Assembly (NCBI RefSeq): GCF_013285385.1
Contig: NZ_CP054212.1
Coordinates: 3,410,001-3,474,000, forward strand
Reading direction: 5' to 3'
Length of the DNA stretch: 64,000 nucleotides
Source: Paramixta manurensis
Lineage (GTDB): Bacteria > Pseudomonadota > Gammaproteobacteria > Enterobacterales > Enterobacteriaceae
Shown here: positions 43,958 through 52,873 of the stretch, piece after piece
How positions within the stretch are numbered: the first letter of the stretch is position 1
Layout: the number at the start of each line of letters is the position of its first letter
Notes under the pieces: model-generated
Seen by the model: the letters and a program-made list of their open reading frames with translations, nothing else
Told to the model about the DNA's origin: nothing
The model's database searches: none
Translations under genes and position numbers: made by a program

Positions 43958-44731
43958 CTAAAGGATCCGCTCACCCTTATAAGCCCGCAAAAAACTGCCC
44001 CAACGGCGCTCATAAAATGGCGTAATATGAGCGGTAAAGAAATGGCTAATGCCCTTCTCGCCCTCCACTACCTGACAAATATCCACTGGCTCATCATCCA
44101 GTAACGTATCGGTTGCCACGCTACCGGCCGCCTGAATAATCGTCTCAATGTCGCTATCGGCTTCAATCCCAATCAGCAAATTGGGCGCATCCTCAGCCGC
44201 CTCTTTAATATGCGCGACAAAGGCACGTCGCACCTCACGGTGTTTACTGAACAGTTGCGTCAACGAATCAATCATCTGCGCCGGCGGCTGCGCAATTTCC
44301 GACAGCAACAACGACGCACCACCTTCCAGCACTGTTTGTTGGCTCAGCGCATTCCCTTCTTCACCCAACAAATGGGCAATTTCTCGCGGCGTAAACTCTT
44401 TACCGTTGGGTAACTCCGGGTTCAAGAAGAGTGTTTCCCCCAACGTCATTTCAAACAGCGTACGCACTGGCATCATTACATAAGCTTGCTGGTCGCTAAT
44501 GGCCTGCGCCATGGCGGATTCCGAAGTAAAAAAGGGAATCACGCTACTGCCGTCCTCTTTTTTCCAGTGCTGCAAATCAACGGGCGTATCGGCATCCAGT
44601 TGTGGCCCGGTACTCTCTCCCGGCACCCAAACGCTGGACTGCATCAGCAAAGTAAAAAACTCAGGGCGATGTGCCGGTTCCGTTGCCGCCAACTTCAGCA
44701 CTTCTTCAAGACGGCTATTGGTTTCTTTCAT
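43958..44731 (-). CDS. sseB: Enhanced serine sensitivity protein SseB
   Basis: 257 residues (258 in E. coli) with the SseB N-terminal domain (about 10-130, MMPVRTLFEMTLGETLFLNP) and SseB C-terminal domain (about 140-250, ending FYERRWGSFLRAYKG). Overexpression in E. coli makes cells serine sensitive; the molecular role is unclear. 80 bp downstream of pepB on the same strand. Confidence 0.94.
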   Translation of the reverse strand: MKETNSRLEEVLKLAATEPAHRPEFFTLLMQSSVWVPGESTGPQLDADTPVDLQHWKKEDGSSVIPFFTSESAMAQAISDQQAYVMMPVRTLFEMTLGETLFLNPELPNGKEFTPREIAHLLGEEGNALSQQTVLEGGASLLLSEIAQPPAQMIDSLTQLFSKHREVRRAFVAHIKEAAEDAPNLLIGIEADSDIETIIQAAGSVATDTLLDDEPVDICQVVEGEKGISHFFTAHITPFYERRWGSFLRAYKGERIL

Positions 44732-44811
44732 CGGTTAACTCACGGTTTCTTCTACATATTCTGGCGGAGGCGACCATCGAGTCGGCCTCCGCTTACGCGT
44801 AAGCCGCGTAC

Positions 44812-46098
44812 TTATTTTAATAACAGCCGGGCGAGGGTTCGCACGCCTAAACCCGTGGCGCCCGCTGCCCACTGGTCAACCGCGCCTTTACGGTAAGTTG
44901 CCGAGCAGTCGATATGTAGCCAGCCTTGCTGATAATTTTTCACAAAGTGCGACAGAAACGCCGCAGCAGTACTGGCACCGGCTGAGTGAGCAGGCCCGGC
45001 AATGTTGTTCAAATCGGCAAAGTTGGAAGGCAGATGATTACGATGGAACTCCGCCAACGGCAGACGCCAGAATGGCTCATTTTCGTCCGTCGCGCTATCC
45101 AGCAAGCGTTGCGCCAGCGCATCGTCAAAGGTAAATAACGCGTGGTAATCATTGCCCAACGCCGTTTTCGCCGCGCCGGTCAACGTTGCCGCATCAATAA
45201 TTAAGGTTGGATTTTGCTCGCTGGCATCAATCAAACCATCCGCCAACACCAGACGCCCCTCGGCATCGGTATTCATCACTTCGACTGTCTTGCCATTGCG
45301 GTAGTGAATAATATCACCCAGCTTAAAGGCATTACCGCTGACCATGTTATCCGCACAGCACAGGTACAACTTAACGCGCTTGTTCAGACCGCGTGCAATC
45401 GCCAACGCCAAAGCGCCGGTTACCGTGGCTGCGCCGCCCATATCGGACTTCATGGAATCCATAAATGCGCTTTGTTTCAGGCTATAACCGCCGGTATCAA
45501 AAGTAATTCCTTTGCCGACTAAGCAGGCGTAAACCGGCGCGTCATCATCACCTGAAGGGTTATAGTCCAGCGCCAATAACACCGGGCTACGCGACGAGCC
45601 GCGCCCCACAGTGTGGATGCCCATATACTGCTGTTGGCGTAAATCTTCACCCTTGGTGATGCGGTAGCTCACCGCATCGCACGCAACGCCACATAACAGA
45701 TCAACCGCTCGTTGGGCCAACTGTTCCGGGCTAAGATCTTCTGCCGGCAGGTTAATGGTACTACGTACCCAATCGATAATTTTCAGTCGGCTATCCAGCT
45801 CCGCGCGATCGCTGGCGCTTAATTGCGCCCATTCGACATGACGCTCACCTTTTGGGCCGCAATAGCCTTGCCAAAAGGCCCAACTTTTTTCCAGATCCCA
45901 ATCGGCGCCGCTCAACGCCACATTGCGGATCCCCTGGCCATCAAGTTTACGTCCTGCTCGTTGGATCGCCGCCAGCGCATCGCTGCCGGTTAAATGGATA
46001 GTCATACCCTTATCATTACTGCTCAGGAGTGCTTTTTCACCCCAGCGCGCATCGGCCGCTGCTGTTGACAGAGTGATATTCATGGTTTCGGTTGTCAT
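44812..46098 (-). CDS. pepB: Aminopeptidase B (M17 leucyl aminopeptidase family)
   Basis: Mn2+-dependent hexameric aminopeptidase, 428 residues (427 in E. coli). Metal-binding Lys/Asp in VGKGITFDTGGYSLK and the family signature NTDAEGRLVLADGL are present; LHIDCSATYRK near the end is conserved. ATG 46098 has AAGGAG upstream. Follows iscX, as in E. coli. Confidence 0.96.
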   Translation of the reverse strand: MTTETMNITLSTAAADARWGEKALLSSNDKGMTIHLTGSDALAAIQRAGRKLDGQGIRNVALSGADWDLEKSWAFWQGYCGPKGERHVEWAQLSASDRAELDSRLKIIDWVRSTINLPAEDLSPEQLAQRAVDLLCGVACDAVSYRITKGEDLRQQQYMGIHTVGRGSSRSPVLLALDYNPSGDDDAPVYACLVGKGITFDTGGYSLKQSAFMDSMKSDMGGAATVTGALALAIARGLNKRVKLYLCCADNMVSGNAFKLGDIIHYRNGKTVEVMNTDAEGRLVLADGLIDASEQNPTLIIDAATLTGAAKTALGNDYHALFTFDDALAQRLLDSATDENEPFWRLPLAEFHRNHLPSNFADLNNIAGPAHSAGASTAAAFLSHFVKNYQQGWLHIDCSATYRKGAVDQWAAGATGLGVRTLARLLLK

Positions 46099-46204
46099 CG
46101 CATGGCTCCTTGTTATCTATTTGTTTGCCGCTCCCCGGCAACGCCAGGCGCTTACCGGGTGAGATTAGAATAATAATCACTGCCGCCAGATTTTAGGCTC
46201 AGAA

Positions 46205-46405
46205 CTATTGATACTCATCCAGCCAGACTAACAGTATTGCTTCGAGAATTTTTTCATTGGATGCGGTGGGTTCATCATCAAATTCATCCAACTCACAAAC
46301 CCATTGATGCATATCGGTAAAACGTACCGTAGTCGGGTCTGTCTCTGGCCGGGCGTCATACAGCGCTTCACCAATTTCCCGGCTGTCGGTCCACTTTAAT
46401 CCCAT
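46205..46405 (-). CDS. iscX: Fe-S assembly protein IscX
   Basis: 66-residue acidic protein that binds IscS and iron and modulates cluster assembly. The pattern GLKWTDSREIGEALYDARPE, DMHQWVCELDEF and LLVWLDEYQ is the family. Last gene of the isc run; a hairpin separates it from fdx. Confidence 0.97.
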   Translation of the reverse strand: MGLKWTDSREIGEALYDARPETDPTTVRFTDMHQWVCELDEFDDEPTASNEKILEAILLVWLDEYQ

Positions 46406-46413
46406 ACTTCATT

Positions 46414-46451
46414 CCTCATACAAAAACGGGCCGAATTCACTATCCGGCCCG
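46414..46451 (-). terminator. Terminator-like hairpin between fdx and iscX
   Basis: Perfect 7-bp stem CGGGCCG / CGGCCCG (11-nt loop, 46427-46451) followed on the minus strand by TTTTTGTATGAGG. It is likely to lower iscX relative to the upstream genes. Confidence 0.55.
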
Positions 46452-46465
46452 CCTGACTAATACGA

Positions 46466-46801
46466 TTAATGTTCGCGTGCGTGGTTGATGGTGTAGCGTG
46501 GGATCTCCACCACCAGATCCTCATCGGTAATGCGCGCCTGGCAGCCTAACCGACTTTCCGGCTCCAGCCCCCAAGCTTTATCCAACATATCATCTTCATC
46601 TTCGGTACTTTCCGCTAATGAATCAAACCCTTCGCGCACAACGCAGTGACAGGTAGTACACGCGCAGGACTTCTCACAGGCATGTTCAATATCAATACCG
46701 TTACGTAGTGCCACGTCCAGAATGGTGTCGCCCTGAGCGGCATCAAACACGCCCCCCTCTGGTAACAGATCCTGATGGGGTAAAAATACAATCTTTGGCA
46801 T
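46466..46801 (-). CDS. fdx: 2Fe-2S ferredoxin of the ISC system
   Basis: 111 residues; electron donor in Fe-S cluster assembly. Cluster ligands in CEKSCACTTCHC and a later Cys in RLGCQARI. 3 bp after hscA, so translationally coupled. Confidence 0.97.
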   Translation of the reverse strand: MPKIVFLPHQDLLPEGGVFDAAQGDTILDVALRNGIDIEHACEKSCACTTCHCVVREGFDSLAESTEDEDDMLDKAWGLEPESRLGCQARITDEDLVVEIPRYTINHAREH

Positions 46802-46804
46802 GAC

Positions 46805-48655
46805 TCAAACCTCGTCCACAGAGTGCCCGGCCAGTGCGCGACGGATAGATTCATCCATACGGCGTGCAGCAAAATCCTGGGTAACTTTATCTAATTTTTT
46901 AATCGCGGCGGCGATGGTATCGGTATCCTCTCCGGCTACCGCATCGCGTAACGCCTGCTGCGCCTGACCAATGGCCGCACGCTCTTCATCGTTCAGTAAG
47001 CCTGCATCTTCGGCCAATGCGCCGTCGAGGCTTTCCAGCACCCGCAGCCCATCCACCTTCTGTTCAGCCAGCATACGCGCGCTAATATCCTGCTGGGCGT
47101 GCGTCATCGAATCGGTAATCATACCGGCAATTTCATTTTCGGTTAGACCGTAAGACGGTTTAACCTGAATTGAAGCCTCAACGCCGGTGGATTTCTCCAT
47201 TGCCGTTACGCTTAACAAGCCGTCGGCATCAACCTGGAAGGTGACACGGATATGCGCCCCGCCGGCAGGCATGGTCGGAATGCCGCGCAGGGTGAAACGC
47301 GCCAGCGAACGGCAATCCGTGACTAATTCACGCTCGCCTTGCAGGACGTGAATACTCATCGCCGTTTGACCATCTTTAAAAGTGGTAAATTCCTGCGCGC
47401 GCGCCACCGGAATGGTGGTATTTCGTGGGATCACTTTCTCCACCAAACCGCCCATGGTTTCTAGCCCAAGCGATAAGGGGATCACATCTAATAGCAGCAT
47501 TTCGCTGTCTGGCTTATTCCCCACCAGAATATCCGCCTGAATCGCAGCGCCGATCGCCACGACTTTATCCGGATCGATCGAAGTGAGCGGCGTACGGCCA
47601 AAAAATTCGCCGACTTTTTCACGCACCTGAGGTACCCGCGTAGAACCGCCAACCATCACCACTTCCAGCACCTCTTCCGGCGTCACTTCGGCATCTTTCA
47701 GCGTGCGACGGCAAGCCAGCAGCGTGCGTTTAACCAGCGGTGCAATTAGCGCATCGAAATCGGCGCGCGTCACATCACCACGCCAATCCGCCACCTCAAC
47801 CGCGACACTTGGCGCAGCGCTTAGCGCGATTTTCGCCGCGATTGCCGCATCTAATAGCTGACGCTGCAAAACCGGATCGCCACGATCGCTCAGCCCTGCA
47901 CGTTCACGCAACCAATCAGCCAGTAAATGGTCGAAATCATCGCCACCTAGCGCCGAATCGCCGCCGGTCGCCAATACTTCGAAAACCCCACGGCTTAGAC
48001 GTAGCACCGAAATATCAAAGGTACCGCCGCCAAGATCGTAGACCGCAATCACCCCTTCTTTCCCCGAATCGAGACCGTAGGCAATCGCGGCAGCGGTAGG
48101 CTCATTGAGCAAACGCAGCACATGTAGCCCCGCTAAACGCGCGGCATCTTTGGTTCCCTGCCGTTGTGCATCATCGAAATAGGCCGGTACGGTAATCACC
48201 ACACCGTCAAGTTCGCCCTCCAGTGAAGCGCGCGCGCGTTCCGCCAGCGTCGCCAGAATATCGCCAGAGACGTGAACCGGGTTAACCAACCCCGCCGGCG
48301 TGACAATCAGCGGCAGGCCATTTTCACTGGCCTGAAAGGCATACGGAAGATGCGGATAACGTTGTTGAATATCTGCCAGCGAACGCCCCATCAACCGTTT
48401 TACTGAACTAATGGTGTTGACCGGATCGGTGGCGGCGGCCTGTCGCGCCTCTTCGCCCACGGTTAAACCGCTGGCCTGATAGCGCACGACAGAAGGGAGA
48501 ATATGACGCTGATGCGCATCGGGTAGCGTTTCGGCCTGCCCGCTACGGACGGTGGCGACCAGTGAATTGGTGGTACCGAGATCGATGCCGGCAGCAAGAC
48601 GACGCTGGTGCGGCGCCGCGCTCAGGCCCGGCTCACTAATTTGTAATAACGCCAT
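46805..48655 (-). CDS. hscA: Hsp70-type chaperone HscA
   Basis: Specialised Hsp70 that drives cluster transfer from IscU by recognising its LPPVK motif. 616 residues: ATPase domain with GIDLGTTNSLVA, VYDLGGGTFDISVLR, VMVGGSTRVPQVR, then substrate domain from about 390. It follows hscB by 15 bp and uses it as J-protein partner. Confidence 0.97.
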   Translation of the reverse strand: MALLQISEPGLSAAPHQRRLAAGIDLGTTNSLVATVRSGQAETLPDAHQRHILPSVVRYQASGLTVGEEARQAAATDPVNTISSVKRLMGRSLADIQQRYPHLPYAFQASENGLPLIVTPAGLVNPVHVSGDILATLAERARASLEGELDGVVITVPAYFDDAQRQGTKDAARLAGLHVLRLLNEPTAAAIAYGLDSGKEGVIAVYDLGGGTFDISVLRLSRGVFEVLATGGDSALGGDDFDHLLADWLRERAGLSDRGDPVLQRQLLDAAIAAKIALSAAPSVAVEVADWRGDVTRADFDALIAPLVKRTLLACRRTLKDAEVTPEEVLEVVMVGGSTRVPQVREKVGEFFGRTPLTSIDPDKVVAIGAAIQADILVGNKPDSEMLLLDVIPLSLGLETMGGLVEKVIPRNTTIPVARAQEFTTFKDGQTAMSIHVLQGERELVTDCRSLARFTLRGIPTMPAGGAHIRVTFQVDADGLLSVTAMEKSTGVEASIQVKPSYGLTENEIAGMITDSMTHAQQDISARMLAEQKVDGLRVLESLDGALAEDAGLLNDEERAAIGQAQQALRDAVAGEDTDTIAAAIKKLDKVTQDFAARRMDESIRRALAGHSVDEV

Positions 48656-48670
48656 GTTGAGCTTCCAGAT

Positions 48671-49189
48671 TTATAAATCGAGCAGTCTTTCTTCGAGTTG
48701 TTCGGCTTGGCTGCGAAGTTTAACCAGAAAACGTAATTTACGCACGGTATCCGCCGCTTGTGCCCACTGCGTGTCATTGAGCTGTTGTTTCATCTGCGCG
48801 CTACGTTGTTGCATCATCTGCTCAAGCCGCTGCATAAACGCGTTCAGTTGCTCTTCAGCATTTGCCGCCTGTTCAATGCTTTCCAGCTCTTCGCGCAGTT
48901 CCAACTGCTCCATCAGAAACGCCGTATCGCGCATCGTATGTTGTTCATTATTAATATCGATGCCCTGCAAAGAGAGCAGGTATTCGGCACGAGGTAACGG
49001 CTGGCGTAATGCCTGGTAGCCCTGATTAATGGTGGCGGCCTGTTGTAAGGCATGCAGACGCTCACGCTCAGGGCGCGTGGCAAAACGATCGGGATGAAAC
49101 TGACGCTGCAACGTCTGAAAACGTTCAGTCAGTAGAGTGCCGTCAAGCTCAAACGAGACGGGCAACCCAAAGAGGGTGAAGTAATCCAT
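48671..49189 (-). CDS. hscB: J-domain co-chaperone HscB
   Basis: 172 residues. N-terminal J domain (about 1-70) with the HPD motif in RQFHPDRFA, and a C-terminal three-helix IscU-binding domain rich in Gln and Glu. It delivers IscU to HscA. Confidence 0.97.
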   Translation of the reverse strand: MDYFTLFGLPVSFELDGTLLTERFQTLQRQFHPDRFATRPERERLHALQQAATINQGYQALRQPLPRAEYLLSLQGIDINNEQHTMRDTAFLMEQLELREELESIEQAANAEEQLNAFMQRLEQMMQQRSAQMKQQLNDTQWAQAADTVRKLRFLVKLRSQAEQLEERLLDL

Positions 49190-49209
49190 AACAAGCTCGG
49201 TTTATGGCA

Positions 49210-49253
49210 GGAGAAGACTAAAATGAATCGCCCCGTCTCCGGTGCGATTCATT
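49210..49253 (-). terminator. Hairpin between iscA and hscB
   Basis: Perfect 10-bp stem AATGAATCGC / GCGATTCATT (12-nt loop, 49222-49253) followed on the minus strand by TTAGTCTTCT, after the T residues that close the stem. It fits a partial terminator dividing iscRSUA from hscBA-fdx. Confidence 0.55.
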
Positions 49254-49272
49254 GTTGTTGGTAGGCTCCACA

Positions 49273-49596
49273 CTAAACGTGGAAGCTTTCACCACAGCCG
49301 CATTCGTCTTTCACGTTTGGGTTAATGAATTTGAAACCTTCGTTCAAGCCTTCTTTCACGAAGTCCAATTCCGTCCCGTCCAGGTAGACCAGGCTTTTGC
49401 CGTCAATAACCACCTTAACGCCTTTGTCTTCGAACACGGTATCTTCACGATCCGGCTCATCAACAAACTCCAGCACATACGCCATACCGGAGCAACCTGA
49501 CGTCCGCACGCCGAGACGTAGGCCAAAGCCCTTGCCACGGTTTTGCAGGAAAGCGCTCACGCGGGATGCAGCGCTGTCGCTTAACGTAATTGACAT
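49273..49596 (-). CDS. iscA: A-type Fe-S carrier IscA
   Basis: 107 residues. The three ligand cysteines lie in TSGCSGMAY and in the C-terminal ECGCGESF. It carries iron or Fe-S clusters to apoproteins. 12 bp after iscU. Confidence 0.97.
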   Translation of the reverse strand: MSITLSDSAASRVSAFLQNRGKGFGLRLGVRTSGCSGMAYVLEFVDEPDREDTVFEDKGVKVVIDGKSLVYLDGTELDFVKEGLNEGFKFINPNVKDECGCGESFHV

Positions 49597-49608
49597 GGGA
49601 GCCCTCTC

Positions 49609-49992
49609 TTATGCGTTTTTCTTGCTCTTATAATCAGCAATCGCTGCTTTAATCGCGTCTTCCGCTAAAATGGAGCAGTGAATTTTTACCGGCGGCAGTT
49701 CTAATTCTTCCGCAATCTGGGTGTTTTTAATCGCTTCGGCTTCATCCAGTGATTTGCCTTTGACCCATTCAGTAATCAGTGAGCTGGAGGCAATTGCTGA
49801 ACCGCAGCCGTAGGTTTTGAAACGCGCGTCTTCAATGATGCCTTCGGGGTTAACTTTAATTTGTAGTTTCATCACATCGCCGCAGGCTGGCGCGCCGACC
49901 ATGCCGCTGCCGATGGAAGGATCGGCGTTATCAAATGAGCCCACATTACGCGGGTTTTCATAGTGATCGATTACTTTTTCGCTGTAAGCCAT
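49609..49992 (-). CDS. iscU: Fe-S scaffold protein IscU
   Basis: 127 residues (128 in E. coli). Cluster ligands Cys37 (GAPACGDVMK), Cys63 (YGCGSAI) and Cys106 (IHCSILAED), with the HscA-binding LPPVK just before the last. 24 bp after iscS. Confidence 0.98.
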   Translation of the reverse strand: MAYSEKVIDHYENPRNVGSFDNADPSIGSGMVGAPACGDVMKLQIKVNPEGIIEDARFKTYGCGSAIASSSLITEWVKGKSLDEAEAIKNTQIAEELELPPVKIHCSILAEDAIKAAIADYKSKKNA

Positions 49993-50016
49993 GGTTAAAT
50001 CTCCTGATACCTGAAA

Positions 50017-51231
50017 TTAGTGATGCGCCCATTCGATGCTGTTGATATCCACACCGGCTTTAAACATTTCCCACAACGGAGAAAGGTCGCGCAGACGGCC
50101 AATGGATTTACGTACCAGCTCAATGGTGTAATCAATCTCTTCTTCGGTGGTGAAACGCCCTAAAGAGAAGCGGATAGAGCTATGCGCCAACTCATCCGTC
50201 ATTCCCAGCGCGCGCAGCACATAAGAAGGCTCCAGGCTGGCGGAAGTACAGGCGGAACCAGAAGAAACCGCCAAATCTTTCAGCGCCATAATCAGGGATT
50301 CGCCTTCAACATAGTTGAAGCTGACATTGAGGATGTTCGGTGCGCCCTGCTCGAGGTCGCCATTCAGATACACTTCTTCGATGTCGTTAATGCCGTTCCA
50401 CAAACGGTTGCGCAATGTACGCAGGCGCGCCATTTCGCTGCCCATCTCCTCTTTCGCGATACGGTAAGCTTCCCCCATCCCGACAATCTGGTGTACAGGC
50501 AAGGTACCGGAACGCATACCGCGCTCATGACCACCACCATGGATCTGCGCTTCCAGACGAATGCGTGGTTTGCGGCGGACATACAACGCGCCGATACCTT
50601 TCGGACCGTAGATTTTGTGCGCGGAGAAAGACATCAGATCGACTTTCAACTGGCTCAGGTCGATAGGCAATTTGCCGACGCTTTGCGTGGCATCGACATG
50701 ATAAATAATGCCACGCGCGCGGCACAGTTCGCCGATGGTAGCAATGTCTTGCACCACGCCTATCTCGTTATTGACATGCATAATTGAAACCAGAATGGTG
50801 TCATCACGCATCGCAGCTTCCAGTTCCTGCAAATCAATAATGCCGTTGCCTTTCGGCGCCAGGTAGGTAACCTCAAAACCTTCTCGTTCCAGTTGGCGGC
50901 ACGTATCCAGCACCGCTTTGTGCTCGGTTTTGCTGGTGATAATGTGCTTACCTTTCTTTTGGTAAAAAGTCGCCGCACCTTTGATAGCCAGGTTATCTGA
51001 CTCGGTGGCGCCGGAAGTAAACACGATTTCACGCGGGTCAGCGCCCACTAATTCTGCGACCTGGTTACGGGCGATATCAACCGCCTCTTCTGACTGCCAC
51101 CCGAAACGGTGGGAGCGCGAAGCCGGGTTACCGAATGTACCGTCCAGGGTTAAGTACTGCATCATTTTCTCGGCAACGCGCGGATCGGCCGGCGTAGTTG
51201 CGGAGTAGTCCAGATAAATCGGTAATTTCAT
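50017..51231 (-). CDS. iscS: Cysteine desulfurase IscS
   Basis: PLP enzyme supplying sulfur for Fe-S clusters, tRNA thiolation and thiamine. 404 residues as in E. coli. PLP Lys206 in SFSAHKIYGPKG, active-site Cys328 in SSGSACTSASLEP. 149 bp after iscR, with no obvious gene in the gap. Confidence 0.98.
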   Translation of the reverse strand: MKLPIYLDYSATTPADPRVAEKMMQYLTLDGTFGNPASRSHRFGWQSEEAVDIARNQVAELVGADPREIVFTSGATESDNLAIKGAATFYQKKGKHIITSKTEHKAVLDTCRQLEREGFEVTYLAPKGNGIIDLQELEAAMRDDTILVSIMHVNNEIGVVQDIATIGELCRARGIIYHVDATQSVGKLPIDLSQLKVDLMSFSAHKIYGPKGIGALYVRRKPRIRLEAQIHGGGHERGMRSGTLPVHQIVGMGEAYRIAKEEMGSEMARLRTLRNRLWNGINDIEEVYLNGDLEQGAPNILNVSFNYVEGESLIMALKDLAVSSGSACTSASLEPSYVLRALGMTDELAHSSIRFSLGRFTTEEEIDYTIELVRKSIGRLRDLSPLWEMFKAGVDINSIEWAHH

Positions 51232-51380
51232 TGCTCTTAAGCTCCGTACATCACTTCAATACGTAAAATCATTTAAATACAAACATTTCAGCCCTTATCG
51301 GGCATACCTGTCCGCCAGCAATGTGGGTGTTTTTTACACCTAACCAATGAATGGTTTTATTTTTTGCGGCGGCAGGGGAA

Positions 51381-51875
51381 TTAAGCACGCAGGTTTACGT
51401 TGATCGTTTCCTGAATTCGTCCGTTTGATAAACGGCGATTTTCATTGTCCTGACGATCGGCAACATCAAGAATCTCTTGGTTATTAACCAGCTCGGCCAG
51501 CGTAATATTGTTCAGGAAATCACTAATACGTTCACTTAAATCACGCCACAGGACATGGGTCAGACAACGCTCACCGGCCTGGCAGCCCTCTTTTCCCTGA
51601 CAACGCGTTGCGTCAACCGACTCATCCACCGCTGTAATGACAGCGCCGACAGCAATCGCATTGGCGTCTTTACCCAATAGATAACCACCGCCCGGACCGC
51701 GTACGCTGGCCACTAAGCCATTTTTACGCAGGCGTGAAAACAGTTGCTCCAGATAGGAGAGCGAAATACCCTGGCGTTCGGAAATATCAGCCAACGGCAC
51801 CGGCCCCTGGTGGGAATGGAGTGCAACGTCGAGCATGGCGGTAACGGCGTAACGGCCTTTAGATGTCAGTCTCAT
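51381..51875 (-). CDS. iscR: Fe-S cluster-sensing regulator IscR
   Basis: Rrf2-family regulator; the 2Fe-2S form represses the isc operon. 164 residues. Winged HTH (LADISERQGISLSYLEQLFSR split) and cluster ligands Cys92, Cys98, Cys104 and His107 in RCQGKEGCQAGERCLTH. ATG 51875 has GAGG upstream; the frame to 51965 runs through the promoter and is rejected. First gene of the operon, preceded by two IscR sites. Confidence 0.97.
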   Translation of the reverse strand: MRLTSKGRYAVTAMLDVALHSHQGPVPLADISERQGISLSYLEQLFSRLRKNGLVASVRGPGGGYLLGKDANAIAVGAVITAVDESVDATRCQGKEGCQAGERCLTHVLWRDLSERISDFLNNITLAELVNNQEILDVADRQDNENRRLSNGRIQETINVNLRA

Positions 51876-51944
51876 GGCTTGCGACCTCGGTTTTACCTGT
51901 TGTCGGTGTGATGTGAAGGAAAAAATGATGAGCGCAAGTCTGAC

Positions 51945-51969
51945 ATTCCTGAGTGTTTTGGTCAACTAT
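51945..51969 (-). promoter_or_regulatory. IscR type 1 site overlapping the iscR -35
   Basis: On the minus strand this 25-bp segment begins ATAGTTGACC and ends CACTCAGGAAT, closely following the E. coli type 1 site. TTGACC serves as -35, with CAGACT about 17 nt downstream as the likely -10. Autorepression by holo-IscR is established for this arrangement. Confidence 0.85.
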
Positions 51970-51994
51970 TTAACCGAGTAAAACACTCAAGTAT
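51970..51994 (-). promoter_or_regulatory. Second IscR type 1 site upstream of iscR
   Basis: Directly abutting the first site, reading ATACTTGAGTG...TACTCGG on the minus strand; about 17 of 25 positions agree with the type 1 pattern. Two sites in tandem are also known at the E. coli iscR promoter. Confidence 0.7.
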
Positions 51995-52025
51995 TCATTT
52001 CCTTTCGATCCGACAACGACAGAGA

Positions 52026-52754
52026 TTATTTATCCGCCTGCTTTTTCTCAAAAGATGACAACATGCCACGCAAAATATTCAGCTCATCTCGCTCCGGGCG
52101 CGCGCGGGTGAACAGGCGACGCAGCTTGCTCATAACCTGGCCTGGGTTCGACTCGCGGATAAAACCGCTCTGCAACATCATCTGTTCCATATGCTGGTAA
52201 AAACGCTCAAGGTCATCCACCAGCGGATAAGGAGAGGCCGCATAATCCGGCGCCTGATGCTGTTCAGCCTGCAAAAACGCCATGCGCACTTCGTAAGCGA
52301 TAACCTGCACCGCCATCGCGAGGTTTAGCGAGCTGTAATCCGGATTTGCCTGGATGGCGACGTGGTAATGGCATTTTTGCAACTCGTCGTTAGTCAGACC
52401 AACCCGTTCACGACCAAATACCAACGCAACCGGCGCCTGGCGCCCTTCTTCCACGCTTTTCACGCCGCATTCACGTGCGTCAAGCATCGGCCACGGGAGC
52501 GAGCGGGAGCGCGCGCTGGTGCCAACCACCAGGCTACAGCCGGAAATTGCCTCATCCAACGTGTCGACAATTTTTGCCGCGCCAATGACGTCGCTAGCGC
52601 CAGCGGCCAATGAAATAGCTTGCGAGTCCGGCTTAACCAATGGGTTCACTAAATAGAGGTTGGTTAACCCCATGGTTTTCATCGCGCGCGCGACGGAGCC
52701 CATGTTGCCGGTATGAGAAGTTTCAACCAGTACGATACGAATGTTATGCAGCAT
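52026..52754 (-). CDS. trmJ: tRNA (cytidine/uridine-2'-O-)-methyltransferase TrmJ
   Basis: SPOUT-class methyltransferase acting at position 32 of several tRNAs. 242 residues (246 in E. coli). N-terminal LVETSHTGNMGSVARAMKTMG, SAM-knot motifs FGRERVGLTNDEL and NPDYSSLNLAMAVQVIAYE; helical C-terminal extension. Divergent from suhB. Confidence 0.96.
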   Translation of the reverse strand: MLHNIRIVLVETSHTGNMGSVARAMKTMGLTNLYLVNPLVKPDSQAISLAAGASDVIGAAKIVDTLDEAISGCSLVVGTSARSRSLPWPMLDARECGVKSVEEGRQAPVALVFGRERVGLTNDELQKCHYHVAIQANPDYSSLNLAMAVQVIAYEVRMAFLQAEQHQAPDYAASPYPLVDDLERFYQHMEQMMLQSGFIRESNPGQVMSKLRRLFTRARPERDELNILRGMLSSFEKKQADK

Positions 52755-52824
52755 AGAAATTGATGGTCAAAGAGATAATTTGTCCATGCTAACATAAAAG
52801 CAGGACATTTTCCGAACTCCCTGC

Positions 52825-52856
52825 TATACTCCGCGCCGTTTTCCCGTTCTTTAACA
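52825..52856 (+). promoter_or_regulatory. suhB promoter -10 and leader boxA
   Basis: TATACT (52825-52830) is a good -10. The leader then contains GTTCTTTAACA (52846-52856), close to the rRNA antiterminator boxA (TGCTCTTTAACA). In E. coli a leader boxA binds NusB/NusE and lets Nus factors and SuhB itself control suhB expression; the same feedback is likely here. Confidence 0.65.
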
Positions 52857-52873
52857 TCCAGTGAGAGATACTG

